In this document: one piece after another, positions 25,920-34,407 of the stretch
How the letters are laid out: each line of letters begins with the position of its first letter
Numbering within the stretch: the first letter of the stretch is position 1
Program-made: the position numbers and the translations under genes
From: a virus
IMG/VR virus record: IMGVR_UViG_3300037258_000356
Location: 1 to 58,934 of that record
Length of the DNA stretch: 58,934 nucleotides
Direction: 5' to 3' (one strand)
The notes under the pieces: model-generated
The model's input: the letters and a program-made list of their open reading frames with translations, nothing else
Database searches by the model: none
Told to the model about the DNA's origin: nothing

Positions 25920-26579
25920 TTACGGTTGGGGCTGGGCGCCGACGGCCTGGCGGATAAACGCGTTCATCGGCGACTGCACCTTCGGAGCGCCTTCCGGAGC
26001 GGCGCCGGGCGTTCCGCCTGTGCCGCCGTCGAAGTGCGCGGGCGCGATCCTCATGCTCGCCGAGCCGATGAGGTGCGGCTTCGCCTCGAGGAGACCCTTT
26101 ACGGCGACGTCGGCGCCTTGCACGTTGCCGTCGTCGTCGATCGTGAGCTTCGAAGCGTCGAGGAGGCGAAACACGTCCTCCCCGTCGACGGCGCCTTGCT
26201 TGGCCGCCTCGGCGACGACTGCGGCGCGTCTCAGGCGGTCGTTCGCGGCCTCGAGTGTCTGGTTGGCGCGCTGCTCTGCGTCTGCGGCCTTCTGCTCGGC
26301 CTTCTCGCGGGCGGCACGCTGTTTCTCGGCCTCGGATTGCTGTGATGCCTCGAGCTCGTCGAGCCTCGAGGCCTTCGCTTTGAGTTCGTCAACGTCGCCG
26401 AACTGTGCGCGCTGCCGCGCAAGACGGTCCTCAAGGATCTTGTCGAGCTGAGCTTGGGTGAACGTCTTCTCTGCTGCCCCGCTGCCGGCGGGTGCGGCCG
26501 TTCTGTCGGCGGATCCGGCGGGTGAATCTCCTGCTGCCGTGGTCTGCGCGCCTTCCGGCGCGGCGGGCTCGTCAGCCAT
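25920..26579 (-). CDS. Capsid scaffolding protein
   Basis: 219 aa with a disordered Ala/Pro/Gly start, FTQAQLDKILEDRLARQR, then a long coiled coil (about residues 60-125, Glu/Lys/Ala-rich) and a short C-terminal capsid-binding-like tail. Lies between portal and capsid genes, the canonical scaffold position. Confidence 0.8.
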   Translation of the reverse strand: MADEPAAPEGAQTTAAGDSPAGSADRTAAPAGSGAAEKTFTQAQLDKILEDRLARQRAQFGDVDELKAKASRLDELEASQQSEAEKQRAAREKAEQKAADAEQRANQTLEAANDRLRRAAVVAEAAKQGAVDGEDVFRLLDASKLTIDDDGNVQGADVAVKGLLEAKPHLIGSASMRIAPAHFDGGTGGTPGAAPEGAPKVQSPMNAFIRQAVGAQPQP

Positions 26580-26696
26580 GGTGATGCGGCCTCCGTTCGG
26601 AGTGAGTTAGCCAGCCACAGGGGCTGGGGACCCGCGCAACGACGCCACGCGGTCAGGCGCTACCGCCAAGCCATTCCGGCCCGGCTGAAGATGGGG

Positions 26697-28286
26697 CTAC
26701 TCGTCGCGCGCGCCCGGCGCCGACGTCACGGTGCCACCCGGGATCGGTGACGTCGAGCCGCCGGGTAGCCCGGAGGCAGCCGCGGCGGCGGCGAGATGCT
26801 CGGCAAGCTGCGGGTTCGCTTCGTTGAGGCGGAGCCAGAGCTCGATCTCCTCGGGTGACGCGCCGTACTTCTCCCACGAGACCTGCTGCGGCATGCCGAG
26901 GGCGACCATCTGCGTGAGCTCGTTGCTGAGAATCGACCCGGAGTGCGCGGCCGCGCTCGTCCACAACGTCTCGACACCGTCCTGCGCCGCTTCCTCGGCC
27001 GCCTCAGCGGCCTCGGCGAGATCTTCGTCGACCTTGTCAACGCTGAGCGCCTGCAGCGCATACGACGTCGCGGTTTCGTGGCTGACGCCGTAGTCGATCT
27101 GCTTGCCGTGCAGCTTGCCGACGAACCCGAGCTCCGCAGCACGGATCGCATCCGCGCTGAGGTTCGCCATCTTGCCGACGAGCATGTAGGCCGGCGTCTG
27201 GGTGACCATCGACAGGTGGTGAATGAACATGTCGATCGCGTTGATGTACGGCGTGAGATCGATCTGCTCGAGCTGGCCGACCTTCACGTTTGCCCCCGGG
27301 AACATCCACACCCGCTGCCGGGAGGCCTTCAGCTGCGCCTGCTCCTCGGTGATCGGGTTCCCCGTCACCGGATCCTTCGGCACCTCAACGCCGGTCACAT
27401 AGCGCTGCTGGAAAGCCTGAAACTCGGAGGCGACGAGCATGTCGCGGATCGTCTTGTTCAGGCCGTCATTGAGGGGGATCATGTCCTCGAGGTCCGAGAG
27501 GCCGCCGAGGAGAATGTCCGGCTCGTTCTCGACCGGCACGATCGGCACGAACCCCAAAGGGTTCTCAACCTCGTCGACGAGCATCCACGACGCCGGCTGA
27601 AAGACGCGGTCGGGCTGGTTAGGGAAGTAGGTGGTGGGCTTCGAGGCAGCCCGGTACTTCAACACCTGCTGCGGCGTGTAGTAGTTCAGCCGCAGGAAAC
27701 CGTCGTCGCCGACCCACTTCTTGATCGCGTCGAGCACGCACCACCGGTCGTTCGCGGCGCGGGAGGCGATCATCTGCATCGGCGACTCGACCGTTACCAC
27801 CGGCATCCCATCCGGCCTCGTCGCGACCGGATCGACGAGCGTGAACGACGTGCCGAACTTCATCGCGTCGCGGTGCGCGATCCGCGACCCCGCGGTGAGC
27901 TTGTTCGACTTCCACACCCGCCACGCAAGCTTGTCCACGTCGCTGGTGTCGCCGGTGGAGCCGACACGGAAGCCCTGAACGCGCAGACGGTTGTTGGTGG
28001 CGGAGATGATCAGCCGCATCCAGTTGTCGGAGAAACCAGAGAGCTGGCGGCCGAACCACTGCATGAACGCGACGGACGAGAACGCCGCTGAAGGGTGGCG
28101 GCCGTGGTAGTACGCCTCGAGGACCTCGTAGCGCATCTGGTTCATCTGCAGCGCCCGCTCGAGAAAGCCGACGCGCGCGGCATTCGGGTCCTGCGTCGTC
28201 GGCGCCGGCAGGATCAGCCCGGTGTTGTCGGCCTGCTTCGCCGCGTTGCGGCTCGAAACGCCGGGCGGCATGATCACAGCCAACAC
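26697..28286 (-). CDS. Portal protein (SPP1 gp6-like family)
   Basis: 529 aa. GTG at 28286 has a GAGG ribosome site; an ATG follows at 28271. Stem-region landmarks are LNKTIRDMLVASEFQAFQQRYVTG-like helices, MVTQTPAYMLVGKMANLSADAI and a C-terminal helical/Pro-rich tail. It forms the DNA-translocating ring at the capsid vertex. Follows the terminase gene by 34 bases. Confidence 0.85.
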   Translation of the reverse strand: MLAVIMPPGVSSRNAAKQADNTGLILPAPTTQDPNAARVGFLERALQMNQMRYEVLEAYYHGRHPSAAFSSVAFMQWFGRQLSGFSDNWMRLIISATNNRLRVQGFRVGSTGDTSDVDKLAWRVWKSNKLTAGSRIAHRDAMKFGTSFTLVDPVATRPDGMPVVTVESPMQMIASRAANDRWCVLDAIKKWVGDDGFLRLNYYTPQQVLKYRAASKPTTYFPNQPDRVFQPASWMLVDEVENPLGFVPIVPVENEPDILLGGLSDLEDMIPLNDGLNKTIRDMLVASEFQAFQQRYVTGVEVPKDPVTGNPITEEQAQLKASRQRVWMFPGANVKVGQLEQIDLTPYINAIDMFIHHLSMVTQTPAYMLVGKMANLSADAIRAAELGFVGKLHGKQIDYGVSHETATSYALQALSVDKVDEDLAEAAEAAEEAAQDGVETLWTSAAAHSGSILSNELTQMVALGMPQQVSWEKYGASPEEIELWLRLNEANPQLAEHLAAAAAASGLPGGSTSPIPGGTVTSAPGARDE

Positions 28287-28320
28287 GCACCTCGCAAGAT
28301 CGGGGCGCGCGGCGCCCGGC

Positions 28321-29808
28321 TTAGAACCCGAACCACTCCGACGGCGCCTGCGGCACGATGCTCATGTCGGCGATCGCGGTGGAGTGCGCCATCGACGCGG
28401 CCGTGAGACAGTCGATCGGCCGACGTGCGCCGCGCGGCGGCCGGATCAGTCGGAACGCTTCGCCGACCGGCTTCTCCACAGCGTTGAGAACATGCTGACG
28501 GAGAATCTCGTGGCCGCTGTGCGCGAGCTCGCGCCGGCGGATCGCCTCCCGAAACCGGCCGTCAGCGAGCGCCATCGGCGTATCGGACTGTGCGTGCTGC
28601 ACCATCGTCAGACCGAGGTCGCGCTCGATCTGCTGCGCCAAAGCCTGCGCGCCGGCGTTCGGGTCGAAGACCACCGCTGCGATCTGAAAGTGCGCGGAGA
28701 AACCGACGATGGCAGCGAGGATCTCGCGGTCGTCGAGCATCGTGCCGTCGCCCGGCGGCTCAAGTACCACCGGGTCGCCGATCACGCGGCGGTCGGCGCG
28801 CTCAACCCAGACGGGTACGAGCGCGGTCGTGTCTGGGCCCTTGAACGCGTTGTCCCAGCCAAGGTAGACGGGCGAGCCGACTGGGATCTTGAGCCCCGGC
28901 TCCGCGAGCGCGTCCCAGTCCCTGGGGTCGATCGCGGTGTCCTCGCCGCGGACCCACACGCCGCACGCGAACCGCGCCCACTGCCAACCCGTCATTGTCG
29001 GCGAGTCGTGCCTCGCCTGCAGACGCTCGAGCGTCTGCCACGACGCCGGATTCGCCGTCTTGACCAGCGCGATGTCGTCGCGGTCCTGATCAGCGTCGAG
29101 CGCCCACTCGTGCAGCACGAACTCGCCGTTCGGCGACCGGTGGCGCCGGTAGGCGCCGTCACGAGAAGCGTCCTCGAGTTGGTGCGCCTTTGTGCGCATC
29201 TGGCCGAGCGGCGACAGCTCGTCATCGCCGGCGGTGGAGATCGTGATCAGCTGGCCGTCGCGCGCACCAAGACCGTCGCGGAACACGCCGTAAAGGTCGG
29301 CCTTGCGATGCCGGTGCATCTCGTCGACGATCGCCAGCGTCGGAATCACGCCGTCGGCGGTGTCGGCGTCGGCCGCGAGGACACGCAGGACGCCCTCGTC
29401 GTGGGTGGCGCGAATTTCGCGGTAGCCCTTCTTCGTGTCGAACGCGCCGCGCAGCGTCGGGGAGCGGCGAACGAACCCGGCGGCCTGGTTGTGCACGATC
29501 GTCGCCTGGTCGCGCGAGTGAGCGCCGACGAAGCACGTCGCGTCGGTGACCACCAGCAAGTGGAAGAGCGCGAGCGCCGCGATCATCGACGTCTTGCCGT
29601 TCTTCTTGCTGATGAGGATCAGCGTCTCGGTACAGCCGTCGAAGTAGTCCTCGAGCATCGACCGCTGAAACCGCTCGAGCACCATTCGGGATCCGTCCTC
29701 GAGCACGAGCTCGCCGCAGAATCGGGCGAACACCTCGAGGTCGACGTCGACGGCGCTAGCTTGCGGCACGTCGCACGGCGAGCTCGTCAACGACCGACAC
29801 CGGGTCAC
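28321..29808 (-). CDS. terL: Terminase large subunit
   Basis: Up to 495 aa. ATPase Walker A variant LISKKNGKTS at residues 65-74, Walker B LAIVDEMH at 158-165, nuclease-domain acidic positions in YLGWDNAFKG and VVFDPNAG. Packages DNA with the small subunit. The start is uncertain: the GTG at 29808 overlaps the small-subunit gene by 53 bases; a GTG at 29769 gives a 14-base overlap and removes a poorly protein-like beginning. Confidence 0.85.
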   Translation of the reverse strand: MTRCRSLTSSPCDVPQASAVDVDLEVFARFCGELVLEDGSRMVLERFQRSMLEDYFDGCTETLILISKKNGKTSMIAALALFHLLVVTDATCFVGAHSRDQATIVHNQAAGFVRRSPTLRGAFDTKKGYREIRATHDEGVLRVLAADADTADGVIPTLAIVDEMHRHRKADLYGVFRDGLGARDGQLITISTAGDDELSPLGQMRTKAHQLEDASRDGAYRRHRSPNGEFVLHEWALDADQDRDDIALVKTANPASWQTLERLQARHDSPTMTGWQWARFACGVWVRGEDTAIDPRDWDALAEPGLKIPVGSPVYLGWDNAFKGPDTTALVPVWVERADRRVIGDPVVLEPPGDGTMLDDREILAAIVGFSAHFQIAAVVFDPNAGAQALAQQIERDLGLTMVQHAQSDTPMALADGRFREAIRRRELAHSGHEILRQHVLNAVEKPVGEAFRLIRPPRGARRPIDCLTAASMAHSTAIADMSIVPQAPSEWFGF

Positions 29809-30160
29809 CGCGGCGCGCGGCCACCTCGTCGTTGCGCGGCCGGCGCGCTGGTGCCGGCGCCTTGGGCCCCTGGCGGCCGACGAGGCCGAGCTGGCGAGCG
29901 TAGGTGAGGGCGCGCCGCGACTCGCGGTCAGCGTCGCCGCGCAGGTGGCTTGCGGCAGTCACCGTGTCGGCGGCGTCTGCGAGGTCGCGTAGCTGCGCAG
30001 CGGTTCGCAACGCTGCGACGTACTCGTCGAGGACCGGCCGAACGGCCGGCGTCCATGCGGCGGCCTTCTCTATCTCGGCGAGGGCGGCCCTCCACACGGT
30101 GAGCCACGGCTCGTGCAGCCCTCCGGGGGGCTGTTTGAAGTTCGATGGCCACGCCATGGC
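29756..30160 (-). CDS. terS: Terminase small subunit (P27-like)
   Basis: 134 aa from the ATG at 30160 (MAWPSNFKQPPGGLHEPWLT). Helical core AWTPAVRPVLDEYVAALRTA and the C-terminal QLGLVGRQGPKAP pattern fit P27-family small terminases that recognise the packaging site. Immediately upstream of and overlapping terL. Confidence 0.65.
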   Translation of the reverse strand, partial: AMAWPSNFKQPPGGLHEPWLTVWRAALAEIEKAAAWTPAVRPVLDEYVAALRTAAQLRDLADAADTVTAASHLRGDADRESRRALTYARQLGLVGRQGPKAPAPARRPRNDEVAARRGDPVSVVDELAVRRAAS

Positions 30161-30424
30161 CGTCCTCCCGCGCACGCGCGCCTGCGCGCGGGATTCGAAG
30201 GCCGGATGGTGGCCGTCCCTGGTCGCGCGACGCGACTTTTTTTCCCGGTTTGCCGACGCGCGGCACGGAGCAGCCGATCGCGAAGGGGTACCCGCCCCCC
30301 ACATTGCTTGGCGGGGGTGCCGGTGGTCTTGCGGGGTGTGTCGGCGCCGCGAGGGCGCCGCAAACATTCCGGCCCGGGCTCGCTCGCTCCCAGGTGAAAG
30401 CAAAGACTCAGCGCTGGGGCGAGT
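30161..30424. other. Intergenic region before terS
   Basis: 264 bases without a convincing ORF. It contains a hairpin followed by seven T on the plus strand (30222-30243), a GGCGCC-GCGAG-GGCGCC hairpin near 30349-30366, and a GC-rich imperfect inverted repeat around 30289-30316. A packaging (cos/pac) site or late promoter is expected upstream of terS; neither is identifiable with certainty. Confidence 0.4.
30222..30243 (+). terminator. Hairpin plus T-run (intrinsic-terminator-like)
   Basis: GTCGCG-CGA-CGCGAC followed by TTTTTTT. It would act on plus-strand transcripts, where no gene lies nearby, so it may block antisense transcription from the accessory region or be a structural element near the packaging site. 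Confidence 0.5.
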
Positions 30425-30871
30425 CTACGTTCCTGGCCAGTGCCGGGCTTGCATGCCCGTGATGTTCAGGGCGAGCCAGCCAACGCCATCGTTGGGATTC
30501 GCCGCTTGCCACCACTCGTGCTGGAAAGCGGGCAGACCGTTGAATCTGAGTCCGCAGTGTTGCTCGATGTTGTCGTTGCGAACGTACAGGGTCAACCATC
30601 GTCCGACGCCTGGCTCACCCCATTCGATGAGGTTGCCAGTCGCGAGCGGCAGTGGTGGCCGCGGGTTCCACAGGATGCCGCCAGCGCGGAGTGCGAACGA
30701 CGCGCCGGCAGAGCAGTCGATGCCGGCGCCGTGCTCGCCGATGCCTTGGGCGTAGTCGAGCGACGGCTTCCACTGGCTGTTGTGGCCGCCGCTGAACACG
30801 TACGGCAGGCCAGCAAGACGGTCGCACTCGCGGTAGACCGCCTCGACCCGCTGTTGAAGCGTTGCGGTCAC
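30425..30871 (-). CDS. NlpC/P60-like cysteine peptidase candidate
   Basis: 148 aa from a GTG at 30871 that overlaps the upstream stop (GTGA). LPYVFSGGHN and GIDCSAGASFALRAGG match the substrate-side and catalytic-Cys motifs of NlpC/P60 wall peptidases; a His-containing WLTLYVRNDNIEQHCGL follows where the catalytic His is expected, though imperfectly. Last gene before terS. Could be a second lysin or a wall-modifying virion enzyme. Confidence 0.55.
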   Translation of the reverse strand: MTATLQQRVEAVYRECDRLAGLPYVFSGGHNSQWKPSLDYAQGIGEHGAGIDCSAGASFALRAGGILWNPRPPLPLATGNLIEWGEPGVGRWLTLYVRNDNIEQHCGLRFNGLPAFQHEWWQAANPNDGVGWLALNITGMQARHWPGT

Positions 30872-31287
30872 AGGGGCGGTCGGCCGGGCGTGAACTGCGC
30901 CTGGCACACTGGGCAGGTCACCAGCGCTGGGTCGTCGGGGTCTTCGCCTTCGACCTGAGCGGGGTAGATCGCTGCGGGTCGCGCTGGCGGCGCGACGTGC
31001 ACGTAGGGGTTGATCCGCTGATCGTCGTCTGTGACGGCGGATGGCAGCGGGTCGTCGGCACCGCGCGACTTCTGTGTGTCAGGGCCGTGCGCCTGGTCGA
31101 GCACTGGGGTTTGCTGTGGCGCGTCGATGGGCGCGGGCGCTGCTGGTACGAGCTCGCGCGGCTCGGTCGGCGACGGCTGAACGGCAGGCTCTGTGGCGAC
31201 TGGCTTTTCGGGCGCGCCTGGTGTGCTGAGCGTCGGGCCGACTGGCGGCGTTTCGGGCGTCGGATGGGTTGGGTCGTTGGCGCTCAC
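30868..31287 (-). CDS. Pro-rich protein with C-terminal CPVC motif
   Basis: 139 aa, GTG start overlapping the previous stop (GTGA). The first ~95 residues are Pro/Ala/Thr-rich and probably disordered; the end has TCPVCQAQF, half of a zinc ribbon. Coupled at both ends with neighbours. Function unknown. Confidence 0.5.
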   Translation of the reverse strand: MSANDPTHPTPETPPVGPTLSTPGAPEKPVATEPAVQPSPTEPRELVPAAPAPIDAPQQTPVLDQAHGPDTQKSRGADDPLPSAVTDDDQRINPYVHVAPPARPAAIYPAQVEGEDPDDPALVTCPVCQAQFTPGRPPL

Positions 31288-31451
31288 GATGCTCCCTTCG
31301 GATACCCGAGCGTCCCGCTCGGCCAGGTTGACGCCGGCGCGGTCGGGAGCGGCTGCGCCGCGACCTTGCCGGGCTTGCTCTTGAACTTGCCGTCGCCGGT
31401 GCGCTTCTGCGGCACGATGCTCGGCGGCTTCGGCGCTGGGACGGGTTTCAT
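31284..31451 (-). CDS. 55-aa basic small protein
   Basis: The ATG at 31451 overlaps the previous stop (ATGA) and its stop overlaps the next GTG. The sequence is Lys/Pro-rich (QKRTGDGKFKSKPGK) and ends GYPKGAS. Translational coupling both sides is the main support. Function unknown. Confidence 0.5.
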   Translation of the reverse strand: MKPVPAPKPPSIVPQKRTGDGKFKSKPGKVAAQPLPTAPASTWPSGTLGYPKGAS

Positions 31452-31729
31452 CGTTTTCCCAGCTTCGTGGCGAGCAGTCCCGTGAGCCGCGCCGCTGCGC
31501 GGTCGAAGTTGAGGCGATGGTCGGGCTGCTGGATTGGCGTTGCGGCGATCACCTTGTTCTCGGCGTTGATGACCTGTAGCTCGTCGAGCGGTCGGCGGCG
31601 GCAGGCATCCTCATCGTCGCGGCGCGGTTTGATCGCAACCGGGTCGCCGGTCGCGATGCCGATCGTGCAGCCGTGCGCAGCGGCGGTGCAGCAGAGCTGT
31701 TCGTAGGCGAGCGACTGGTCGCGATGCAA
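31448..31729 (-). CDS. 93-aa conserved-looking phage protein
   Basis: TTG start at 31729 with GGGAG a few bases upstream; three bases after the HNH stop. Contains CCTAAAHGCTIGI and an FDRAAARLTGLL helix. No family recognised. Sits between two small coupled genes. Confidence 0.5.
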   Translation of the reverse strand: MHRDQSLAYEQLCCTAAAHGCTIGIATGDPVAIKPRRDDEDACRRRPLDELQVINAENKVIAATPIQQPDHRLNFDRAAARLTGLLATKLGKR

Positions 31730-31732
31730 GGC

Positions 31733-32056
31733 CTATCTCCCTGAGGCTGATTTGACGGCGTGACAGCGGCGGCCAAGCGGCCGCAGGTACTTGAGCGCGT
31801 CGGGATTCGCGATGCCGGCGGCGACGAGCTCGCGGCGCGGCGGCTCGTGGTCCGCGACGACAGCCGGCTCGACGCCGCATTCGACGCACGGCGGTTTCGC
31901 GGCGAGGAGGATGCGGCGGTTTCGTTCGAATTCGGCGGTGTAGCCGCGCTGACGGAAGTTCGGGCGAGTGTCTGGCGTGCGGTCGGTCGCGCCGTGGCGG
32001 GCGCAGCGTTTTGTGCGACTGGGTTTGCCGCAGTCGATGCAGGCGTAGAGCGTCAG
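31733..32056 (-). CDS. HNH endonuclease with CTG start
   Basis: 107 aa found by translation. YACIDCGKPS and CVECG form two Cys pairs around VVADHEPPRRELVAAG and a final LGRRCHAVKS, the usual HNH layout with zinc-binding Cys and the catalytic DH. HNH genes beside terminases are common and some assist packaging cleavage. No ATG/GTG/TTG is available in frame. A CTG at 32056 overlaps the upstream TGA (CTGA), matching the ATGA/GTGA coupling used by neighbours. Confidence 0.7.
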   Translation of the reverse strand: MTLYACIDCGKPSRTKRCARHGATDRTPDTRPNFRQRGYTAEFERNRRILLAAKPPCVECGVEPAVVADHEPPRRELVAAGIANPDALKYLRPLGRRCHAVKSASGR

Positions 32057-32418
32057 CTCGCCTTTCCGCGGATCGCAGCGTTCATTCCGCCGTCGCCGCC
32101 GGCGAGCGCTTTGAGATCCTGCGGCGGGGTCATGCTCGCGGATCGGTAGAGGCCGACGAGCTTTCGCGCCGCGGCGCGCTTCGCGTCGGCTGGCGCGTCA
32201 ACGCCGCCGCGGCCGCCGGCGAGCGCAGCGGCGGCGGCCGCCATGCCGTGGACGTTGAGCGCGCCGTTGGGCTCGTAGACGGGGAGTTTGCAGTCGGCTT
32301 TCGTCCAGTCTGCTGGCGCCCCGGTGTTGAGGTTGATGAGGCACGCGGCAGCGTAGGCCCGCGGTGTCTTGTAGTCGCTGGCGTCGAATTGACCCCAGGG
32401 CTTCGTGGAGATCGCCAT
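32053..32418 (-). CDS. DUF6582-like phage protein
   Basis: 121 aa. YAAACLINLNTG, KLPVYEPNGALNVHGMAAAA, GGVDAPADAKRAAARKLVGL and PPQDLKALAGG form a pattern seen in phage proteins, alone or fused to head-maturation proteases. The ATG at 32418 overlaps the stop of the preceding frameshifted gene (TGATG). Biochemical role unknown. Confidence 0.6.
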   Translation of the reverse strand: MAISTKPWGQFDASDYKTPRAYAAACLINLNTGAPADWTKADCKLPVYEPNGALNVHGMAAAAAALAGGRGGVDAPADAKRAAARKLVGLYRSASMTPPQDLKALAGGDGGMNAAIRGKAS

Positions 32419-32661
32419 CAGTTGCTCCCGTCGTCGAGATGTAGGTCGCGGCGAAGCGCGCGATGGTGGTTGACGAGCTCCTGGTGGTGGGCGTCGAGCT
32501 TTCTGTACGCGGTCGAACGCGCGTTTGCCGAGCCAGGTGCCGAAGGCGAAGCCGAGCGCGCCGCAGACGACCCAGGCGCCGACGTTGGTGCCGACGCCGG
32601 CGCCGAAGAGCCAGGTGAGCAGTCCGCCGTGGTCGTCGAGCGGTGCGAAGTAGAAGAGCAT
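32418..32661 (-). CDS. Membrane protein with apparent +1 frameshift
   Basis: Starts MLFYFAPLDDHGG at 32661, has one membrane segment (LTWLFGAGVG...CGALGFAFGTWLG) and reads KRAFDRVQ in one frame, then KLDAHHQELVNHHRALRRDL in the +1 frame to a TGA overlapping the next ATG. The 244-base length is one base over a multiple of three; the switch is at the A-run at 32500-32502 (minus strand). A sequencing/assembly indel, real mutation or programmed shift would each explain it. About 80 aa if corrected. Function unknown. Confidence 0.6.
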
Positions 32662-33104
32662 CAGTAGAGGCCGAGGATCGCGGTGCACGACCATTCGCGA
32701 CCGTCGCCGTCGTGGCGGTAGAGCCACCATGCGCCCCAGGCGCTCCACAGTGCGCTCCAGACGGAGTGGCGGCTGATCCATGCCGGTAGGTGTTGCCAGG
32801 TGGTCCGCTCGAATTGGAAGAGGCCCATCGACGATGTGCCGGCGTTCCAGACTGCGCGGCGCTGCGCGCTCGTTGTGGCTTCGAGGCCGGGCGAGTAGGC
32901 GATCGCGCTCCAGGTGCTTTCGCAGCCGGGGATCTCGAGCAGCCAGGTGCGCTCTTCGCCGCTAACTCGCGTTTTGTCGATGACGTGCTGGACGCAGGCT
33001 TTGGTGTTGCCGGCGCGGCATTGCGCGAGCGTGCTGGGGGCGGCGATCGCGGGCGAGGCGGTTAGTGCGGCTGCGCAGGCTGCCGCGAGCAGGAGACGTC
33101 GGAT
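32661..33104 (-). CDS. Secreted lytic transglycosylase-like protein, non-canonical start
   Basis: 147 aa from ATC at 33104. A signal peptide (RRLLLAAACAAALTASPAIAA) ends near residue 22. PGCESTWSAIAYSP (Glu62) and GTSSMGLFQFERTTWQ are the catalytic and substrate motifs of SLT-type transglycosylases. A perfect AGGAGG lies at 33115-33120. The in-frame codons after it are GTT-GAC-ATC with no ATG/GTG/TTG; a TTG at 33109 is one base out of frame, so a one-base deletion or an ATC start are alternatives. Its stop overlaps the next ATG (TGATG). Confidence 0.7.
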   Translation of the reverse strand: MRRLLLAAACAAALTASPAIAAPSTLAQCRAGNTKACVQHVIDKTRVSGEERTWLLEIPGCESTWSAIAYSPGLEATTSAQRRAVWNAGTSSMGLFQFERTTWQHLPAWISRHSVWSALWSAWGAWWLYRHDGDGREWSCTAILGLY

Positions 33105-33191
33105 GTCAACGGGACCTCCTCGTCGTTTCAGCGGGCCTGGCCGGCGCGCCCGGACACACCCGCTGACGGGCGTCTTCGCGATCAGCCGACG

Positions 33192-33392
33192 CTAGGCGGC
33201 GATGCGGCTCGGTTGCGGCTGGTAGGGCTGGCGTTTCAACGGCAGGACGCCGCGTGCGACGCGGTCGGCGCGTTCTGCGGTGCACCGTTCGCAGGCGCAG
33301 GTGTAGGACCCGTCGCAGAAAGCCTCGGGTAGTTCGGGTCCGATCGTGGCGACGTGAAGGCGCATCTCTGCGCAGTCTCGCGGGGCGCTCAT
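33192..33392 (-). CDS. Cys-rich small protein
   Basis: 66 aa from the ATG at 33392 (MSAPRDCAEM). CDGSYTCACERCTAER is a likely metal-binding cluster; the end is basic and Pro-rich. No clear ribosome site. Gene is plausible from its Cys pattern, seen in small phage proteins, but function is unknown. Confidence 0.45.
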   Translation of the reverse strand: MSAPRDCAEMRLHVATIGPELPEAFCDGSYTCACERCTAERADRVARGVLPLKRQPYQPQPSRIAA

Positions 33393-33492
33393 AGAAGAGA
33401 AAAGCCCGGCTCGTTTTAGGGGTCGCGAACGATTACGCTCGCACCTGGCGCTCCGCTTCACCTTGCGGGGCCCTGAGCACTCGGGCTGCCGG

Positions 33493-34407
33493 TCAAGATA
33501 GCACGCGCTCGGACAGCTTCCTAACGAGCGTGTCGAGAGCGCGTTCGATGCGGCCGATTTCGCGGCTGATCTGCCGGTGCGCGACGAGACCGACGCCGTG
33601 ATCGACGGCGCGAAGATTCGCGAGCTCGACGCGGAGCGTGGCGACGGTCTGATTGATGCTGTCGGCGCCGCTTGTTCGATCGCGTTCGCGGGCGATGCGA
33701 CTGTAGGCCTCCTGGACGCCGGCGGGGATCGCTTCGCCTGCGTCGAGGCTGCCGAGCATCGCGCGGTGGGGGTCGTTGGTGTAGTCGCCGCGGCTGATGT
33801 TGCGTGCGAGCAGCCGCGCGGATTCGACGACGTCGAGCGCGACGACCCACACGAGCCGGTGAGCGTGCCGGCGGTCGAAGACGAGGAGTTCGGCGTCGCA
33901 GCTCGTCGCTTGGCAGGCGAGCGTCGCCGCACTGGCTGTCGGCGACTGAGCTGGCCTTGAGATGAGCTTCGCGACCTGTTCCGGCGGACGCTCCACCGTG
34001 GGCTTGGCGGCGAACCAGCCGCGTTCGTGGGTGTGAACCCAGGCGGTCTTGAAGTCGACGGTGGTGCGGAATCCTTCGGCGCGCGCGCCTTTGTGGTCGA
34101 TGTCGCCGAGCTGCTCGAGCCGCAGGCCGGTGACGGCGGCTTCGGCGACGGTGACCCTGGGGCGCTGTCGGCCGGATTCGGCGGCGGCGAGCTCTTCGGC
34201 GGTCATTTCGGATCTGGCGGCGGGGCGTTCGATGGGGACGATCGCGCCGACGCGGACGGCGGTGTAGCGCAGCTGCTGCTCGAACGGCAGGTCGAGGGTG
34301 AGTTCCACGGTGGTGCCGTTGAGGGTGATCTTTGCGCGCGCGGTCTGTCGGGCCTGGGTTTTGCGGCCTTCGAGGATCTGGCGGCATTGTTCGGCGGTGA
34401 AGATCAC
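33493..34407 (-). CDS. ASCH/PUA-like domain protein
   Basis: 304 aa. The N-terminus MIFTAEQCRQILEGRKTQ has the ASCH-domain signature (hydrophobic-x-Phe...I-x-x-G-x-KTQ). ASCH domains bind RNA or modified nucleotides. The middle has ATLACQATSCDAELLVFD; the C-terminal ~80 residues are helical (RVELANLRAVDHG...RIERALDTLVRKL). Start overlaps the stop of the next gene upstream. Confidence 0.55.
   Translation of the reverse strand: MIFTAEQCRQILEGRKTQARQTARAKITLNGTTVELTLDLPFEQQLRYTAVRVGAIVPIERPAARSEMTAEELAAAESGRQRPRVTVAEAAVTGLRLEQLGDIDHKGARAEGFRTTVDFKTAWVHTHERGWFAAKPTVERPPEQVAKLISRPAQSPTASAATLACQATSCDAELLVFDRRHAHRLVWVVALDVVESARLLARNISRGDYTNDPHRAMLGSLDAGEAIPAGVQEAYSRIARERDRTSGADSINQTVATLRVELANLRAVDHGVGLVAHRQISREIGRIERALDTLVRKLSERVLS

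Noticed and set aside
30349-30366. GGCGCC hairpin as terminator of the gene ending at 30425
   Set aside because: No U-tract follows on the minus strand; self-complementary GC hexamers are common at this GC content.
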